From Sphingomonas yabuuchiae (GTDB lineage Bacteria; Pseudomonadota; Alphaproteobacteria; Sphingomonadales; Sphingomonadaceae), in the NCBI RefSeq assembly GCF_014199595.1, contig NZ_JACHNX010000014.1, positions 1 through 64,000 of the forward strand: 64,000 nucleotides of DNA, in the 5' to 3' direction. Position numbers and translations under genes: made by a program. How positions within the stretch are numbered: position 1 is the stretch's first letter; each line of letters starts with the position of its first letter. The notes below the pieces were generated by a model, which was given only the letters and a program-made list of their open reading frames with translations, did no database searches and had not been told where the DNA came from. Positions 34,165-43,550 of the stretch are shown here, one piece after another.

Positions 34165-35691
34165 TCAGCGCTCACGCGTGGCGAGGAAGCGGACCTTGGG
34201 ATAGCGATCGGCGACGTAACCGACTTCCCAGGCGCTCTTGGCGAGGAAGACGGGATTGTCGTCACGGTCCTTGGCCATGGCCGAGCGGTTCAGGTCCATG
34301 AACGCCTTCAGGTCGGCAGGGTCCTCGGCGGTGATCCAGCGCGCGGTGTCGAACGGCGCGGGCTCGAGCCCCGCTGCGACCTTATACTCCGCATCCAATC
34401 GCGACAGCAGCACGTCAAGCTGGAGCTGCCCGACCACGCCGATGATCCAGTTCGACCCAATCTCTGGGTAGAAGACCTGGGTCACCCCCTCCTCGGCCAT
34501 GTCGTCCAGCGCCTTGCGGAGCTGCTTGGTCTTGGTCGGGTCCTTCAGCGCGACGCGGCGCAGGATTTCGGGGGCGAAGTTGGGCAGGCCGGTGAAGCGC
34601 ACGTCCGCCCGCTCCGACAGGGTATCGCCGACCCGCAACGTGCCGTGGTTCGGAATGCCGATGATATCGCCCGGAAACGCCTCGTCGGCGACTTCGCGAT
34701 TCTGCGCGAAGAACAGGATGGGCGAGTGGACCGCGATCGGCTTGCCATGGCCCGTCGGCGTCAGCTTCATGCCGCGCTTGAAGGTGCCCGAGCAGAGTCG
34801 CATGAACGCGATGCGGTCGCGATGCTGCGGGTCCATATTCGCCTGCACCTTGAACACGAAGCCGGTGACTTCCTTGTTCTCCGGCGAGACGGGGGCCGGC
34901 TCGGCGGGTTGCGGGCGGGGCGGCGGCGCGTGGCGGCTGAGCGCGTCGATCAGTTCGGCGACACCGAAATCCTTCAGCGCGGAGCCGAAATAGACGGGCG
35001 TCAGGTCGCCGTTGCGATACGCCTCGCCATCGAATTCGGCATAACCGGCCTGGGCCAGTTCGATCTCTTCGGCGATTTCGGCAGGCAGGGTCGGCGCATC
35101 GTCCACCTTGCCGTGAAAGGCGCGGCTGTCGCCCTCGGGACGGCTGACCTTGCCGGTGGTCAGGTCGAGGATGCCCTCGAACAACCCGCCCATGCCGACC
35201 GGCCAGCTCATCGGCGCGACGTCGAGCGCCAGGATGTCGGCGATCTCGTCGAGCAGCTCGAAGGGCGGACGCCCCTCGCGGTCGACCTTGTTGATGAAGG
35301 TGATGATCGGCACCGAGCGCAGGCGGCAGACCTCGAACAATTTCCGCGTCTGTGCCTCGATACCGCGCGCCGCGTCGATGACCATCACGGCCGAATCGAC
35401 CGCGGTCAGCGTGCGGTAGGTATCCTCCGAAAAGTCTTCGTGGCCCGGCGTGTCGAGCAGGTTGAAGGTCACGCCGTCCTTTTCGAACGTCATCACCGAG
35501 GAGGTGACCGAGATGCCGCGCTGCTGCTCGATCTTCATCCAGTCCGACCGCGCGCGCCGATTCTGGCCACGCGCCTTGACCTCGCCCGCCAGATGGATCG
35601 CGCCGCCGAAATAGAGCAGCTTTTCGGTCAGCGTGGTCTTACCGGCGTCAGGGTGCGAGATGATCGCGAAGGTACGGCGGGGGGAAGTCAT
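34165..35691 (-). CDS. prfC: Peptide chain release factor 3
   Basis: RF3 is the GTPase that recycles RF1 and RF2 from the ribosome after peptide release. It has 508 residues. G1 is AIISHPDAGKTTLTEKLL, G2 lies in RGISVTSSVMTFE, G3 is DTPGHEDFSEDTYRTL and G4 is FINKVDREGRPP. The C-terminal domain (GVTQVFYPEIGSNWIIGVVG and QLQLDVLLSRLDAEYKV) is typical of RF3 rather than EF-G. The GC-rich repeat upstream suggests it starts its own transcript. Confidence 0.96.
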   Translation of the reverse strand: MTSPRRTFAIISHPDAGKTTLTEKLLYFGGAIHLAGEVKARGQNRRARSDWMKIEQQRGISVTSSVMTFEKDGVTFNLLDTPGHEDFSEDTYRTLTAVDSAVMVIDAARGIEAQTRKLFEVCRLRSVPIITFINKVDREGRPPFELLDEIADILALDVAPMSWPVGMGGLFEGILDLTTGKVSRPEGDSRAFHGKVDDAPTLPAEIAEEIELAQAGYAEFDGEAYRNGDLTPVYFGSALKDFGVAELIDALSRHAPPPRPQPAEPAPVSPENKEVTGFVFKVQANMDPQHRDRIAFMRLCSGTFKRGMKLTPTGHGKPIAVHSPILFFAQNREVADEAFPGDIIGIPNHGTLRVGDTLSERADVRFTGLPNFAPEILRRVALKDPTKTKQLRKALDDMAEEGVTQVFYPEIGSNWIIGVVGQLQLDVLLSRLDAEYKVAAGLEPAPFDTARWITAEDPADLKAFMDLNRSAMAKDRDDNPVFLAKSAWEVGYVADRYPKVRFLATRER

Positions 35692-35788
35692 GGGCGGCTC
35701 TGTCGAATAGGGAAATGGCGCATCCGAGCGCCCGAGATGCTGCGCCTGTTACAGCAAATTGTGGCACAAGACAGGCCCCATCCGAATC

Positions 35789-35888
35789 CCCCCTCCCCTT
35801 CAGGGGAGGGGCCGGGGGCGGGGCGCTTCCGCAAAGGTAACGCCCGTTGAGACGCCCCACCCCAAACCCCTCCCCTGAAGGGGAGGGG
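35789..35888. repeat. GC-rich intergenic repeat, family B copy 6
   Basis: An inverted pair of CCCTCCCCTTCAGGGGAGGG hairpins about 45 bases apart. It is nearly identical to the copy at 11835, including the CGCTTCCGCAAAG joining segment seen there in complement. Confidence 0.75.
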
Positions 35889-35899
35889 CTAAAAAGGTG

Positions 35900-36781
35900 T
35901 CAGCCCGCCAGCGTCACCGTCATCTGCATCACCTTCTCACCGCCGACCGGCACGGTGAACACGCCGGGCTTGTCGGTGAATTCGCCGTCAAACCCTTCCG
36001 GGTCGGCGATGCCGTGCCACGGCTCGACACAGACATAGGCCGCGCCCGGCTTGGTCCAGATGCCGAGCTTGTCGGTATCCGGAAAGGCGATGCGCAATTG
36101 CGGCGCACCGTCCGCGCCATAGGTGACGCTGCGGCTCTCGACCGGATCCCAAACCAGCGCGTCGTTGGTGAACAGATCGTCCGCCAGATGCAGCACCCGC
36201 CCGTCGAGCGGGCTGTCGCGACGCGCTTCGGCGATCAGGCCGTCGGGGGCAATCTCGCGCAGGCGGCTGGGTTCGTCCTTCTCGAAGACGATGCGGTGAT
36301 CGGACCGCGCCTTGCCATAGGGCAGCGGCCAGGCGAAGGCGGGATGAAAGCCGAAGCTGGCGGGCATCGGCTCCTCGCCCCGGTTGAGGACGCGGATTTC
36401 CATCACCAGCGTCGCCTCTTCCAGCCGGAACTCCGCCTCCAGCCGGAAGGCGAAGGGGTAGGAGGTGCGCGTCTCCTCGCTGTCGCCCAGCGAGAAGACG
36501 GCGCGGGTGGCCTCATGCGTCACCAGCTCGAAGGTCGAGTGGCGGGCAAAGCCATGCTTGGCCATCGGATAATGCCGACCGTTCAGGCGGATACCGTCAC
36601 GGGTCACGCCGATCACCGGGAACAGCAGCGGCGCGCGGCCGGTCCAGAAGGCCGGGTCCGCATCGGTCATGAGCTCGCGGCCGTCCGCGTCCTTCAGCGA
36701 GGACAATTCCGCGCCGAACGGATTGATCGCCGCCGACAGATGGTCGTTGCCGATACGGACCCAGTTTTCCTCATTAGCCAC
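35900..36781 (-). CDS. Aldose 1-epimerase family protein
   Basis: This 293-residue protein has the galactose-mutarotase-like fold of the LacX/YeaD group. FGAELSSLKDADGRELMTDA near the N-terminus, FPVIGVTRDGIRLNGRHYPM, AKHGFARHSTFEL (catalytic His), FGFHPAFAWPLPYGKA (second His) and a C-terminal YVCVEPWHGIADPEGFDGEF (catalytic Glu) support this. It would interconvert the anomers of an aldose or a hexose-6-phosphate. It overlaps the pheT 3' end by eight bases on the same strand and so is the last gene of a pheS-pheT-epimerase transcript. Confidence 0.9.
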   Translation of the reverse strand: MANEENWVRIGNDHLSAAINPFGAELSSLKDADGRELMTDADPAFWTGRAPLLFPVIGVTRDGIRLNGRHYPMAKHGFARHSTFELVTHEATRAVFSLGDSEETRTSYPFAFRLEAEFRLEEATLVMEIRVLNRGEEPMPASFGFHPAFAWPLPYGKARSDHRIVFEKDEPSRLREIAPDGLIAEARRDSPLDGRVLHLADDLFTNDALVWDPVESRSVTYGADGAPQLRIAFPDTDKLGIWTKPGAAYVCVEPWHGIADPEGFDGEFTDKPGVFTVPVGGEKVMQMTVTLAG

Positions 36782-39137
36782 GGAGTTGTGCTCCCTGCTT
36801 GGCGGCCGCCGCGACGATCTTGTCGGCGATGGCCTTCAGTTCCTCGTCGGTGAAGCTCTTCTGCGAGGGTTGCAGAAGCACCTCGACCGCGACCGACTTA
36901 TGACCTTCGGGCACGCCTTGTCCTGCGAACACGTCGAACACGCGTGCGGCGGTGATCGCCGCCTTGTCCGCACCCCGCACCGCCCGGATCAGCATGTCGG
37001 CGGCCAGCGTGTCGGGCACCAGGAAGGCGAAGTCGCGCTTGACGGACTGCAGGGCCGGGGGCGTGTAGGCCGGGCGCATGAAGCCCGTCGCCCGCTTGGT
37101 CGGGATCGCGTCGAGATACAGCTCGACCGCCGCCACCGCGCCGTCGAGATCGAACGCCTTCAGCACGGAAGGATGGACCATGCCGAACGCCGCCAGCACC
37201 GTCTTCGGCCCCAGCCGCAGCGTGCCCGACTGGCCGGGATGCCAGGCGTCACCCGCCTCGCCCATCACCTGGAGATTGTCGACCGGGGCCCCCGCCTGGG
37301 CGAGCAGCGCGATCGCCTCGGCCTTGGCGTCATAGGCGTCGAACCCTTGCGCCTTGCCCGAGCGCCAGTTGCGGGCCGATTTGTCGCCCGCCAGCACTAC
37401 GCCCAGCGTCGGCCGCTCGGCCTCCTCCAGATAGCGGCGGCCGATCTCGAACAGCCGCACGGCAGTCGCGCCGCGCTTGATGTTGCGCTCGGTCGCCGCC
37501 AGCAGGCCGGGGAGCAGCGAGGGCCGCATGACCTTCAAATCCTCGCTGATCGGGTTGGCGAGCGTGAACGCGCCGCCACCGAAGGGCGCCGCCTGCGCCT
37601 CGCTGATGAAGCTCCACGTCACCGCCTCGTCCAGGCCGCGTGCGGCGGCGGCGCGGCGGGCGCGACGCTCCAGCTTCTGCTGCGGCGTGGCGGTCGGACG
37701 CGCGACGCCGGGGGCGCGGGGCAGCGCCACCGGGGGAACATGGTCGATGCCCTCGATGCGGATGACTTCCTCGACCAGATCGGCGGGACCGTCCACGTCG
37801 CGCCGCCAGCTCGGTGCCGTCACCTGCCAGTCGGCGGTGACGGTGAAGCCCAGCGACTCGAGGATCGCCTTTTGCCGGTCGACCGCGATGGCGAGGCCGC
37901 CCAGCGTCTCGGCCAGATTGGGGTCATAGGCGATGGTCTTCGCCAGGACCGGCGGCTGGCCCGCACGGGTCACGCCGCTGGCGGTTCCGCCGCAATATTC
38001 CAGAACGAGGAAGGTCGCGATGGCGAGGCCGTCGTCGAGGAAGGCCGGGTCCACCCCGCGCTCGAACCGGGTGCGTGCGTCGCTGGTCAGCGCCAGCTTC
38101 TGGCCGGTGCGCGCGATCGCCTCGGGGGCGAAGTAGGCGCATTCGATGATGACGTCGGTGGTCGTCTCCGACACGCCCGAATGTTCGCCACCCATGATGC
38201 CGCCGATATCGTGCACGCCCGCATCGTCGGCGATGACGGTCATGCCCTCGGACAGGGTATAGGTCTTGCCGTTGAGCGCCTCGACCGTCTCACCGTCCCT
38301 GGCATGACGCGCGACCAGACCGCCCGCCAGCTTGGCCTTGTCATAGACGTGCAGCGGGCGGCCGAGATCGACCGTCATGTAATTGGTGATGTCGACCAGC
38401 GCCGAGATCGGCTTCTGCCCGATCGCGGTCAGCCGCTGGCGCATCCATTCGGGGGCCTCGCCATTGCTCAGGCCCGACACGCCCTGCGCATAGAAGGCCG
38501 GGCAGCCCTCGGCATCCTCGATACGGACGTCGGGACCGGCGCCGTCGCCCGTCACCTCCGGCACGGTCGGGGCGATCAGCGTGCCCAGCCCTGCGGCGGC
38601 GAGATCGCGCGCGATGCCGTGCACGCCCATGCAGTCCTGGCGATTCGGCGTGATCGACACGTCGATGACCGGATCGTTGAGCCCCGCATAGTCCGGGAAG
38701 GACGTGCCGATGGCCGCATCCTCGGGCAATTCGATGATGCCGTCATGGCCCTCGCCGATCTGCAACTCGCGCGCCGAGCACATCATGCCGTTCGACTCGA
38801 CGCCGCGAATGGCGGCGACCTTCAGCGTCACGTCGAGGCCAGGGACATAGGCCCCCGGCGCACCGAACACGCCGACCAGCCCGGCGCGGGCGTTGGGCGC
38901 GCCGCACACGACCTGCATCGGGCCGTCACCGGCATCGACCGACAGGACCTGCAGCTTGTCCGCCTGCGGATGCCGCTCGGCCGACAGGATGCGCGCGACG
39001 CGGAACGAGGACAGCGCCTCGCCCGGATTGTGCACGCCCTCGACCTCCAGGCCGATACGGGTCAGCCCCTCGACGATGGTGTCGAGATCGGCATCGGTGT
39101 CCAGATGGCTCTTCAGCCAGCCCAGGGTGAACTTCAT
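36774..39137 (-). CDS. pheT: Phenylalanyl-tRNA synthetase beta subunit
   Basis: PheT pairs with PheS in the (alpha-beta)2 enzyme that charges tRNA-Phe. The ATG at 39137 ([20 protein letters not shown]) gives 787 residues, the usual length. [20 protein letters not shown] is the tRNA-binding EMAP-like domain. The B3/B4 editing domain follows ([39 protein letters not shown]). B5 contains [20 protein letters not shown]. The C-terminal anticodon-binding domain ends [20 protein letters not shown]. The start overlaps the pheS stop (ATGA). Confidence 0.97.
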   Translation of the reverse strand: MKFTLGWLKSHLDTDADLDTIVEGLTRIGLEVEGVHNPGEALSSFRVARILSAERHPQADKLQVLSVDAGDGPMQVVCGAPNARAGLVGVFGAPGAYVPGLDVTLKVAAIRGVESNGMMCSARELQIGEGHDGIIELPEDAAIGTSFPDYAGLNDPVIDVSITPNRQDCMGVHGIARDLAAAGLGTLIAPTVPEVTGDGAGPDVRIEDAEGCPAFYAQGVSGLSNGEAPEWMRQRLTAIGQKPISALVDITNYMTVDLGRPLHVYDKAKLAGGLVARHARDGETVEALNGKTYTLSEGMTVIADDAGVHDIGGIMGGEHSGVSETTTDVIIECAYFAPEAIARTGQKLALTSDARTRFERGVDPAFLDDGLAIATFLVLEYCGGTASGVTRAGQPPVLAKTIAYDPNLAETLGGLAIAVDRQKAILESLGFTVTADWQVTAPSWRRDVDGPADLVEEVIRIEGIDHVPPVALPRAPGVARPTATPQQKLERRARRAAAARGLDEAVTWSFISEAQAAPFGGGAFTLANPISEDLKVMRPSLLPGLLAATERNIKRGATAVRLFEIGRRYLEEAERPTLGVVLAGDKSARNWRSGKAQGFDAYDAKAEAIALLAQAGAPVDNLQVMGEAGDAWHPGQSGTLRLGPKTVLAAFGMVHPSVLKAFDLDGAVAAVELYLDAIPTKRATGFMRPAYTPPALQSVKRDFAFLVPDTLAADMLIRAVRGADKAAITAARVFDVFAGQGVPEGHKSVAVEVLLQPSQKSFTDEELKAIADKIVAAAAKQGAQLRG

Positions 39138-40231
39138 GCGCCGACTCCTCCCGACAGCGTGGGTACGTCGAGGCTCGCGAACCCGTAATGCTTCAACCAG
39201 CGGATATCGCCGTCGAAGAACGCCCGCAGATCGTCCATCCCGTATTTCAGCATGGCGAGGCGATCGATGCCGCAGCCGAATGCAAAGCCCTGCCACTCGT
39301 TCGGATCGAGCCCGCACGCTTCGATGACTTTCGGATGGACCATGCCGGAGCCGAGTACCTCCATCCAGCCGCCACCCGAACCGCCGATGACGCGCTTGCC
39401 CTTCTCGATGGTGTAGCCGACATCGACCTCGGCCGAGGGTTCGGTGAAGGGGAAATAGCTGGGGCGCAGGCGCAGCACGATATCGTCGCGCTCGAAGAAC
39501 GCCTTGAGGAAGGTCTCCAGCGTCCATTTCAGATGACCGAGCTTGATGCCCTTGTCGATCACCAGCCCCTCGACCTGATGGAACATGGGCGTGTGAGTCG
39601 CATCCGAGTCGGAGCGATAGGTGCGGCCCGGCGCGATGATGCGGATCGGCGGTTTCTGGTCGAGCATGGTGCGGATCTGCACCGGCGAGGTATGGGTGCG
39701 CAGGACGCGGCGCACGGTGCGCTCGTCGCCGCCCGCCTCGACTCCCGCCAGATAGAAGGTGTCGTGCATCGCGCGCGCCGGATGAGTCTCCGGAATGTTG
39801 AGCGCGGTGAAGTTGTGCCAGTCGGTCTCGACCTCCGGGCCGGTCGCGACCGCGAAGCCCAGATCGGCGAAGATTTCGGCCAGTTCGTCCATCACCTGGC
39901 TGACCGGGTGGACGGTGCCGAAGCCGGCGGTGTCGACCGGCAGGGTCATGTCCAGCCGCTCGGACGACAGCCGCGCGTCGAGCGCCGCCTGTTCCAGCGC
40001 CGCTTTGCGAGCCCCCAGCGCCTCGGTCACCGCTTCGCGCAGGCCGTGGATCTTCGGCCCTTCGACCTGGCGTTCCTCGGGACTCATCTTGCCCAGCGTC
40101 TTCAGCAACTGAGTGATCCGGCCCTGCTTACCCAGCGCATCGACGCGCACCGTCTCCAACGCGTCCAGCGCGGGCGCGGCGGCGATGGCGGCGAGGAGAT
40201 GCTCGCGCATATGTTCGACTTCGTTGCTCAC
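39134..40231 (-). CDS. pheS: Phenylalanyl-tRNA synthetase alpha subunit
   Basis: PheS is the catalytic subunit. A GTG start at 40231 with GGAG ten bases upstream gives 365 residues. The N-terminal coiled coil binds tRNA-Phe. Class II motif 2 is [20 protein letters not shown], with [20 protein letters not shown] and the motif 3 region [28 protein letters not shown]-type substrate binding appears as [20 protein letters not shown]. The upstream 236 bases are shared with a divergent GGDEF gene and contain a possible leader ORF and hairpin. Confidence 0.97.
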   Translation of the reverse strand: MSNEVEHMREHLLAAIAAAPALDALETVRVDALGKQGRITQLLKTLGKMSPEERQVEGPKIHGLREAVTEALGARKAALEQAALDARLSSERLDMTLPVDTAGFGTVHPVSQVMDELAEIFADLGFAVATGPEVETDWHNFTALNIPETHPARAMHDTFYLAGVEAGGDERTVRRVLRTHTSPVQIRTMLDQKPPIRIIAPGRTYRSDSDATHTPMFHQVEGLVIDKGIKLGHLKWTLETFLKAFFERDDIVLRLRPSYFPFTEPSAEVDVGYTIEKGKRVIGGSGGGWMEVLGSGMVHPKVIEACGLDPNEWQGFAFGCGIDRLAMLKYGMDDLRAFFDGDIRWLKHYGFASLDVPTLSGGVGA

Positions 40232-40467
40232 TCTTCACTCCGTCGGCCGCTGCGCGCCTCCGAAAAGGAGGAGCCCGGCCGGTTTGCGGGTCTGCCCTCC
40301 GCCGTAGCGGCTAGGGACGCCCCGGATCAATCCTTCAGACGCAAAGCCGTGATACACGGCCATATCGGCCCATTGCCGTCGCAACAGAAACTAACTCGTA
40401 ACTTATACTATATTAAGGCGACTCGCGTTGGTCCGGGGGGACCGCTATCCGTGCGGGGTCCGCGACC
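40232..40467. promoter_or_regulatory. Divergent control region of pheST and the GGDEF gene
   Basis: The 236-base region has an AT-rich patch (ACTTATACTATATTAAGG, 40402-40418) that stands out in this GC-rich DNA and probably holds one or both promoters. On the minus strand an open frame of 42 codons (MAVYHGFASEGLIRGVPSRY at its start) ends a few bases before the pheS GTG and contains a hairpin (CCTCC-TTTTC-GGAGG). Whether it is a leader peptide or chance is open; it has only two Phe codons. Confidence 0.4.
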
Positions 40468-41610
40468 ATGATACTCGATATCGCCAGCCTTCAGGTGGTG
40501 GCTGCGCTGGGCAGCATCCTGTCGGGCCTGCTCCACTTCTTTCCCGGCATGACCAGCCGCGAGCCCGGTCGCTGGCCCTATTGGTGGGGCACGGGCAAGA
40601 TCATCATCGGCGTGACCAACGGCGTGGGGCTGTGTTTCGACGGCGCCCGACTCACTACGCCGGAGCGGATCATCGACGTCCTGCTGCTGGTCGGGCTGTG
40701 CCTATGCATTCATGCCATGTCGATCTTCGCCCGGCGACGCCCGCCCGCCGCGATCCTAGTTCCGCTGGCCATGATGGTCACGCTGACCGTGCCGTTTGTC
40801 CTGTTCGGCGACCACGATGCGCGGCTGCCGGTCATGATCCTGGGCGGCACCCGAACCTTGTTCAACTTCGCCGCCGCCTGGATGCTCTTTCACATCGCGC
40901 GAACGGAGAATATCCGCACCGCCTGGGTCATGGGCGCGATGTTCGCCGCTTCGGTGCCGCTGTTCCTGTTGCGCACCACCCTCCTGCTGGTGGCATGGGG
41001 CGATCCGGTGTGGGAAAGCGCGGCGCAGACGACCGCCGACTGGAGCGTGGGCATCGCGATCATCCTGGTCTCGCTCAGCCATCTGGCGCTGCTGCTGATC
41101 GATGCCGAGCGTGTCCAGCGCGGTTTATCCGAACAGGCCAGCCGCGATTGCCTGACCGGGGCGCTCAACCGTTTCGGGTTGAAGGGGCTGGAGGCCGGGC
41201 TGCACGGCCCGGTCACGCTGCTGCTGATCGATATCGACCGGTTCAAGGCGCTGAACGACGGACAGGGTCACGCCGCGGGCGACACCGTGCTGCGGCTGCT
41301 GACCGACTTGGCACAGCGCGAGATCGGCGAGCGCGGCACGCTGGTGCGGGTCGGCGGCGACGAGTTTCTGTGCGTGCTGCCCGATTGCGACGAGAGGGTA
41401 GCACGGGGAATCGCGGCGGGCCTGTCCGACCGTTTCGATCGCGCGGTCCCGGCCCTGGTCGACGGCCCGTGCTACCCGGCCCTCAGCATCGGCCTGGCGC
41501 AGGGGCCGGTTACGGGATCGCTCAACGTCCTGATCGCCCAGGCGGACGGCGCGATGTACGCGGTCAAGCGCCAGCGCCAGTCGCGCGAGCGGCCTGCATG
41601 GGCGGCGTAG
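40468..41610 (+). CDS. Membrane-anchored diguanylate cyclase (GGDEF)
   Basis: This 380-residue protein has an N-terminal region of six to seven membrane helices, residues 5-210 (VVAALGSILSGLLHFFPGM, IIDVLLLVGLCLCIHAMSIF, ILVPLAMMVTLTVPFVLF, AIILVSLSHLALLLID). It resembles a membrane-embedded sensor without a separate ligand domain. A GGDEF domain follows: SRDCLTGALNRFGLKGLEAG, LLLIDIDRFKALNDGQGHAA, GDTVLRLLTDLAQREI and LVRVGGDEFLCVLPD. GGDEF and the metal-binding Asp are intact, so c-di-GMP synthesis is expected. No RxxD inhibitory site was seen, and there is no EAL domain. Confidence 0.9.
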   Translation: MILDIASLQVVAALGSILSGLLHFFPGMTSREPGRWPYWWGTGKIIIGVTNGVGLCFDGARLTTPERIIDVLLLVGLCLCIHAMSIFARRRPPAAILVPLAMMVTLTVPFVLFGDHDARLPVMILGGTRTLFNFAAAWMLFHIARTENIRTAWVMGAMFAASVPLFLLRTTLLLVAWGDPVWESAAQTTADWSVGIAIILVSLSHLALLLIDAERVQRGLSEQASRDCLTGALNRFGLKGLEAGLHGPVTLLLIDIDRFKALNDGQGHAAGDTVLRLLTDLAQREIGERGTLVRVGGDEFLCVLPDCDERVARGIAAGLSDRFDRAVPALVDGPCYPALSIGLAQGPVTGSLNVLIAQADGAMYAVKRQRQSRERPAWAA

Positions 41611-41650
41611 AACTGCTTGCCGGATTGCGGTGCCGTGATAGGCTGGCCGA

Positions 41651-42121
41651 ATGATACAGTGGCGAGCCCTGACCGGCCTGACGGGGACCTCCCTTGCCAA
41701 TCTGAGTATCGCGGCGATGATTGCCACGATCTTCAGCGGCTTTCAGGGCATTGGCTGTCGTCTGTTTATGGACGACACCCCGATGGTGGCCGTAGCGAAG
41801 AGGGCCGCACCCCAAATTTTTCAACTGAACGCCGCGCCTGAGCCCGCCATCGTACCCCGCCCGGAGGGGCTATCGCAGAAATGCGGCTTCCACCCCGCCC
41901 TCGACCGGCTGCCCGAAATCACTTCGCCCATGGTGGGGGACGGTTCGGGAGGGCCAGGCAGCGCCTGCCTGTTGGTCAATGCCATGGGCCGGGTGGACCG
42001 GGTTGCCCATGCCAGCCTGTCGACGCGGCGCAGGATCGAGCCAGTCATGTCCGACCTGCGCTTCCACCCTGCCTTGCGAGACGGGCGCCCGGTTCCGGCC
42101 TGGGTCGAACTGCGCCTTTGA
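41651..42121 (+). CDS. Hypothetical protein with N-terminal membrane anchor
   Basis: This 156-residue protein is not recognised. A hydrophobic segment (SLANLSIAAMIATIFSGFQG) near the N-terminus could be a signal anchor. The rest is a small polar domain containing EPAIVPRPEGLSQKCGFHPA and LRFHPALRDGRPVPAWVELR. The ending resembles a TonB-type C-terminal (RFHPALRDGRPVPAWVEL is like the RFxPAxxxGxPVxxxVxx motif), so it may be a small TonB-C-like periplasmic domain. It lies 40 bases after the GGDEF gene and may share its transcript. Confidence 0.5.
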   Translation: MIQWRALTGLTGTSLANLSIAAMIATIFSGFQGIGCRLFMDDTPMVAVAKRAAPQIFQLNAAPEPAIVPRPEGLSQKCGFHPALDRLPEITSPMVGDGSGGPGSACLLVNAMGRVDRVAHASLSTRRRIEPVMSDLRFHPALRDGRPVPAWVELRL

Positions 42122-42218
42122 CCGCATTCCTCCCCTGCGAGCAGAGGGGTTTGTACAGTGCCATTGGGTCAAACCGCCGGAGTCGGGAGCGGCGGCGAGC
42201 GCCACCGCTCCAATCGGA

Positions 42219-43430
42219 TCACACCACCTTGGCCGAACCCGGCGTGTTGACGCCCATCGATTGCAGGTAGCGCTTGATATTGCGCGCGGCCTGCCGAAGC
42301 CGCTGCTCATTCTCGACCAGCGCGATGCGAACGAAGCCCTCGCCATTCTCGCCGTAACCGACGCCCGGCGCGACCGCGACCTTGGCTTCGGTCAGTAGTT
42401 GCTTGGAGAATTCCAGGCTGCCCAGATGCGCCAGCGCGGGGGGTAGCGGAGCCCAGGCGAACATCGAGGCCTTGGGGCTCGGAATGTCCCAGCCCGCCCG
42501 GGCGAAGCTCTCGACCAGCACGTCGCGGCGCTTGTGATAGAGCTGGCGGTTCCGCTCGACGATGTCCTGCGGCCCGTTGAGCGCGGCGCAGGCCGCCGCC
42601 TGGATCGGGGTGAAGGCGCCGTAGTCCAGATAGGACTTCACCCGCGTCATCGCCGCGATCAGCTTCTTGTTGCCGACCGCGAAACCGATGCGCCAGCCCG
42701 CCATCGAATAGGTCTTGGACAGCGAGGTGAACTCGACCGCGACGTCCTTGCCGCCCTTCACCTGCAGGATCGAAGGCGTCGGGTTGCCGTCATAATAAAG
42801 CTCGGAATAGGCGAGGTCGCTCAGCACCCACAGCTCATGCTTCTTCGCAAACGCCACGAGGCGTTCGTAGAAAGCCAGGTCCACCGTCTCGGCGGTCGGG
42901 TTGGACGGGTAGTTGACCACCAGCACCGAGGGGCGCGGCACGGTGAAGTGCATCGCCCGCTCCAGGCTCTCGAAATAGGCCTCGTCGGGCGTCGTCGGCA
43001 CCGCGCGGATCGTCGCGCCCGCGATGATGAAGCCGAAGGTGTGGATCGGATAGGAGGGATTGGGCGCCAGGATCACGTCGCCCGGCGCGGTGATCGCGGT
43101 GGCCAGCGACGCCAGCCCTTCCTTCGATCCCATGGTGACGACCACCTCGGTCTCGGGATCGAGATCGACGCCGAAGCGGCGGCCATAATAATTGGCCTGG
43201 GCACGGCGCAGGCCGGGAATGCCCTTAGACTGGGAATAGCCGTGCGCGTCGGGCTTCTGGATCACCTCCATCAGCTTTTCGAGAACATGGGGCGGCGGCG
43301 GCAGGTCGGGATTGCCCATGCCCAGATCGATGATGTCCTCGCCGCCCGCACGCGCCGCCGCCCGCATCGCGTTGACTTCGGCGATGACATAGGGCGGCAG
43401 GCGCTTGATGCGGTAGAACTCTTCGGACAT
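42219..43430 (-). CDS. Class I/II aminotransferase, AlaC / DapL-like
   Basis: This 403-residue PLP enzyme starts at ATG 43430 behind GAGGGAC. IIDLGMGNPDLPPPPHVLEK is the first substrate region, YPSNPTAETVDLAFYERLVA the cofactor-binding part, and SLSKTYSMAGWRIGFAVGNK holds the PLP lysine. FVRIALVENEQRLRQAARNI is the C-terminal Arg block. The family includes glutamate-pyruvate aminotransferase AlaC and enzymes often labelled LL-diaminopimelate aminotransferase. I favour AlaC because sphingomonads normally make lysine through the succinyl route. It is divergent from phaC. Confidence 0.85.
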   Translation of the reverse strand: MSEEFYRIKRLPPYVIAEVNAMRAAARAGGEDIIDLGMGNPDLPPPPHVLEKLMEVIQKPDAHGYSQSKGIPGLRRAQANYYGRRFGVDLDPETEVVVTMGSKEGLASLATAITAPGDVILAPNPSYPIHTFGFIIAGATIRAVPTTPDEAYFESLERAMHFTVPRPSVLVVNYPSNPTAETVDLAFYERLVAFAKKHELWVLSDLAYSELYYDGNPTPSILQVKGGKDVAVEFTSLSKTYSMAGWRIGFAVGNKKLIAAMTRVKSYLDYGAFTPIQAAACAALNGPQDIVERNRQLYHKRRDVLVESFARAGWDIPSPKASMFAWAPLPPALAHLGSLEFSKQLLTEAKVAVAPGVGYGENGEGFVRIALVENEQRLRQAARNIKRYLQSMGVNTPGSAKVV

Positions 43431-43550
43431 GGGTCCCTCTGTGTAACGATTTGGGACCCGGACCTTAGCGTCTTTCGTTTCCCAACGCGACCCGACATGA
43501 CGGCGCAATATCCTGACGCTAAGACGGGTTTACACGAACGAGAGGATGCG

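Noticed and set aside
36669-39188. 839-codon open frame antisense to pheT
   Set aside because: A consequence of high GC at third positions; the pheT frame has all family motifs and the antisense frame has none.
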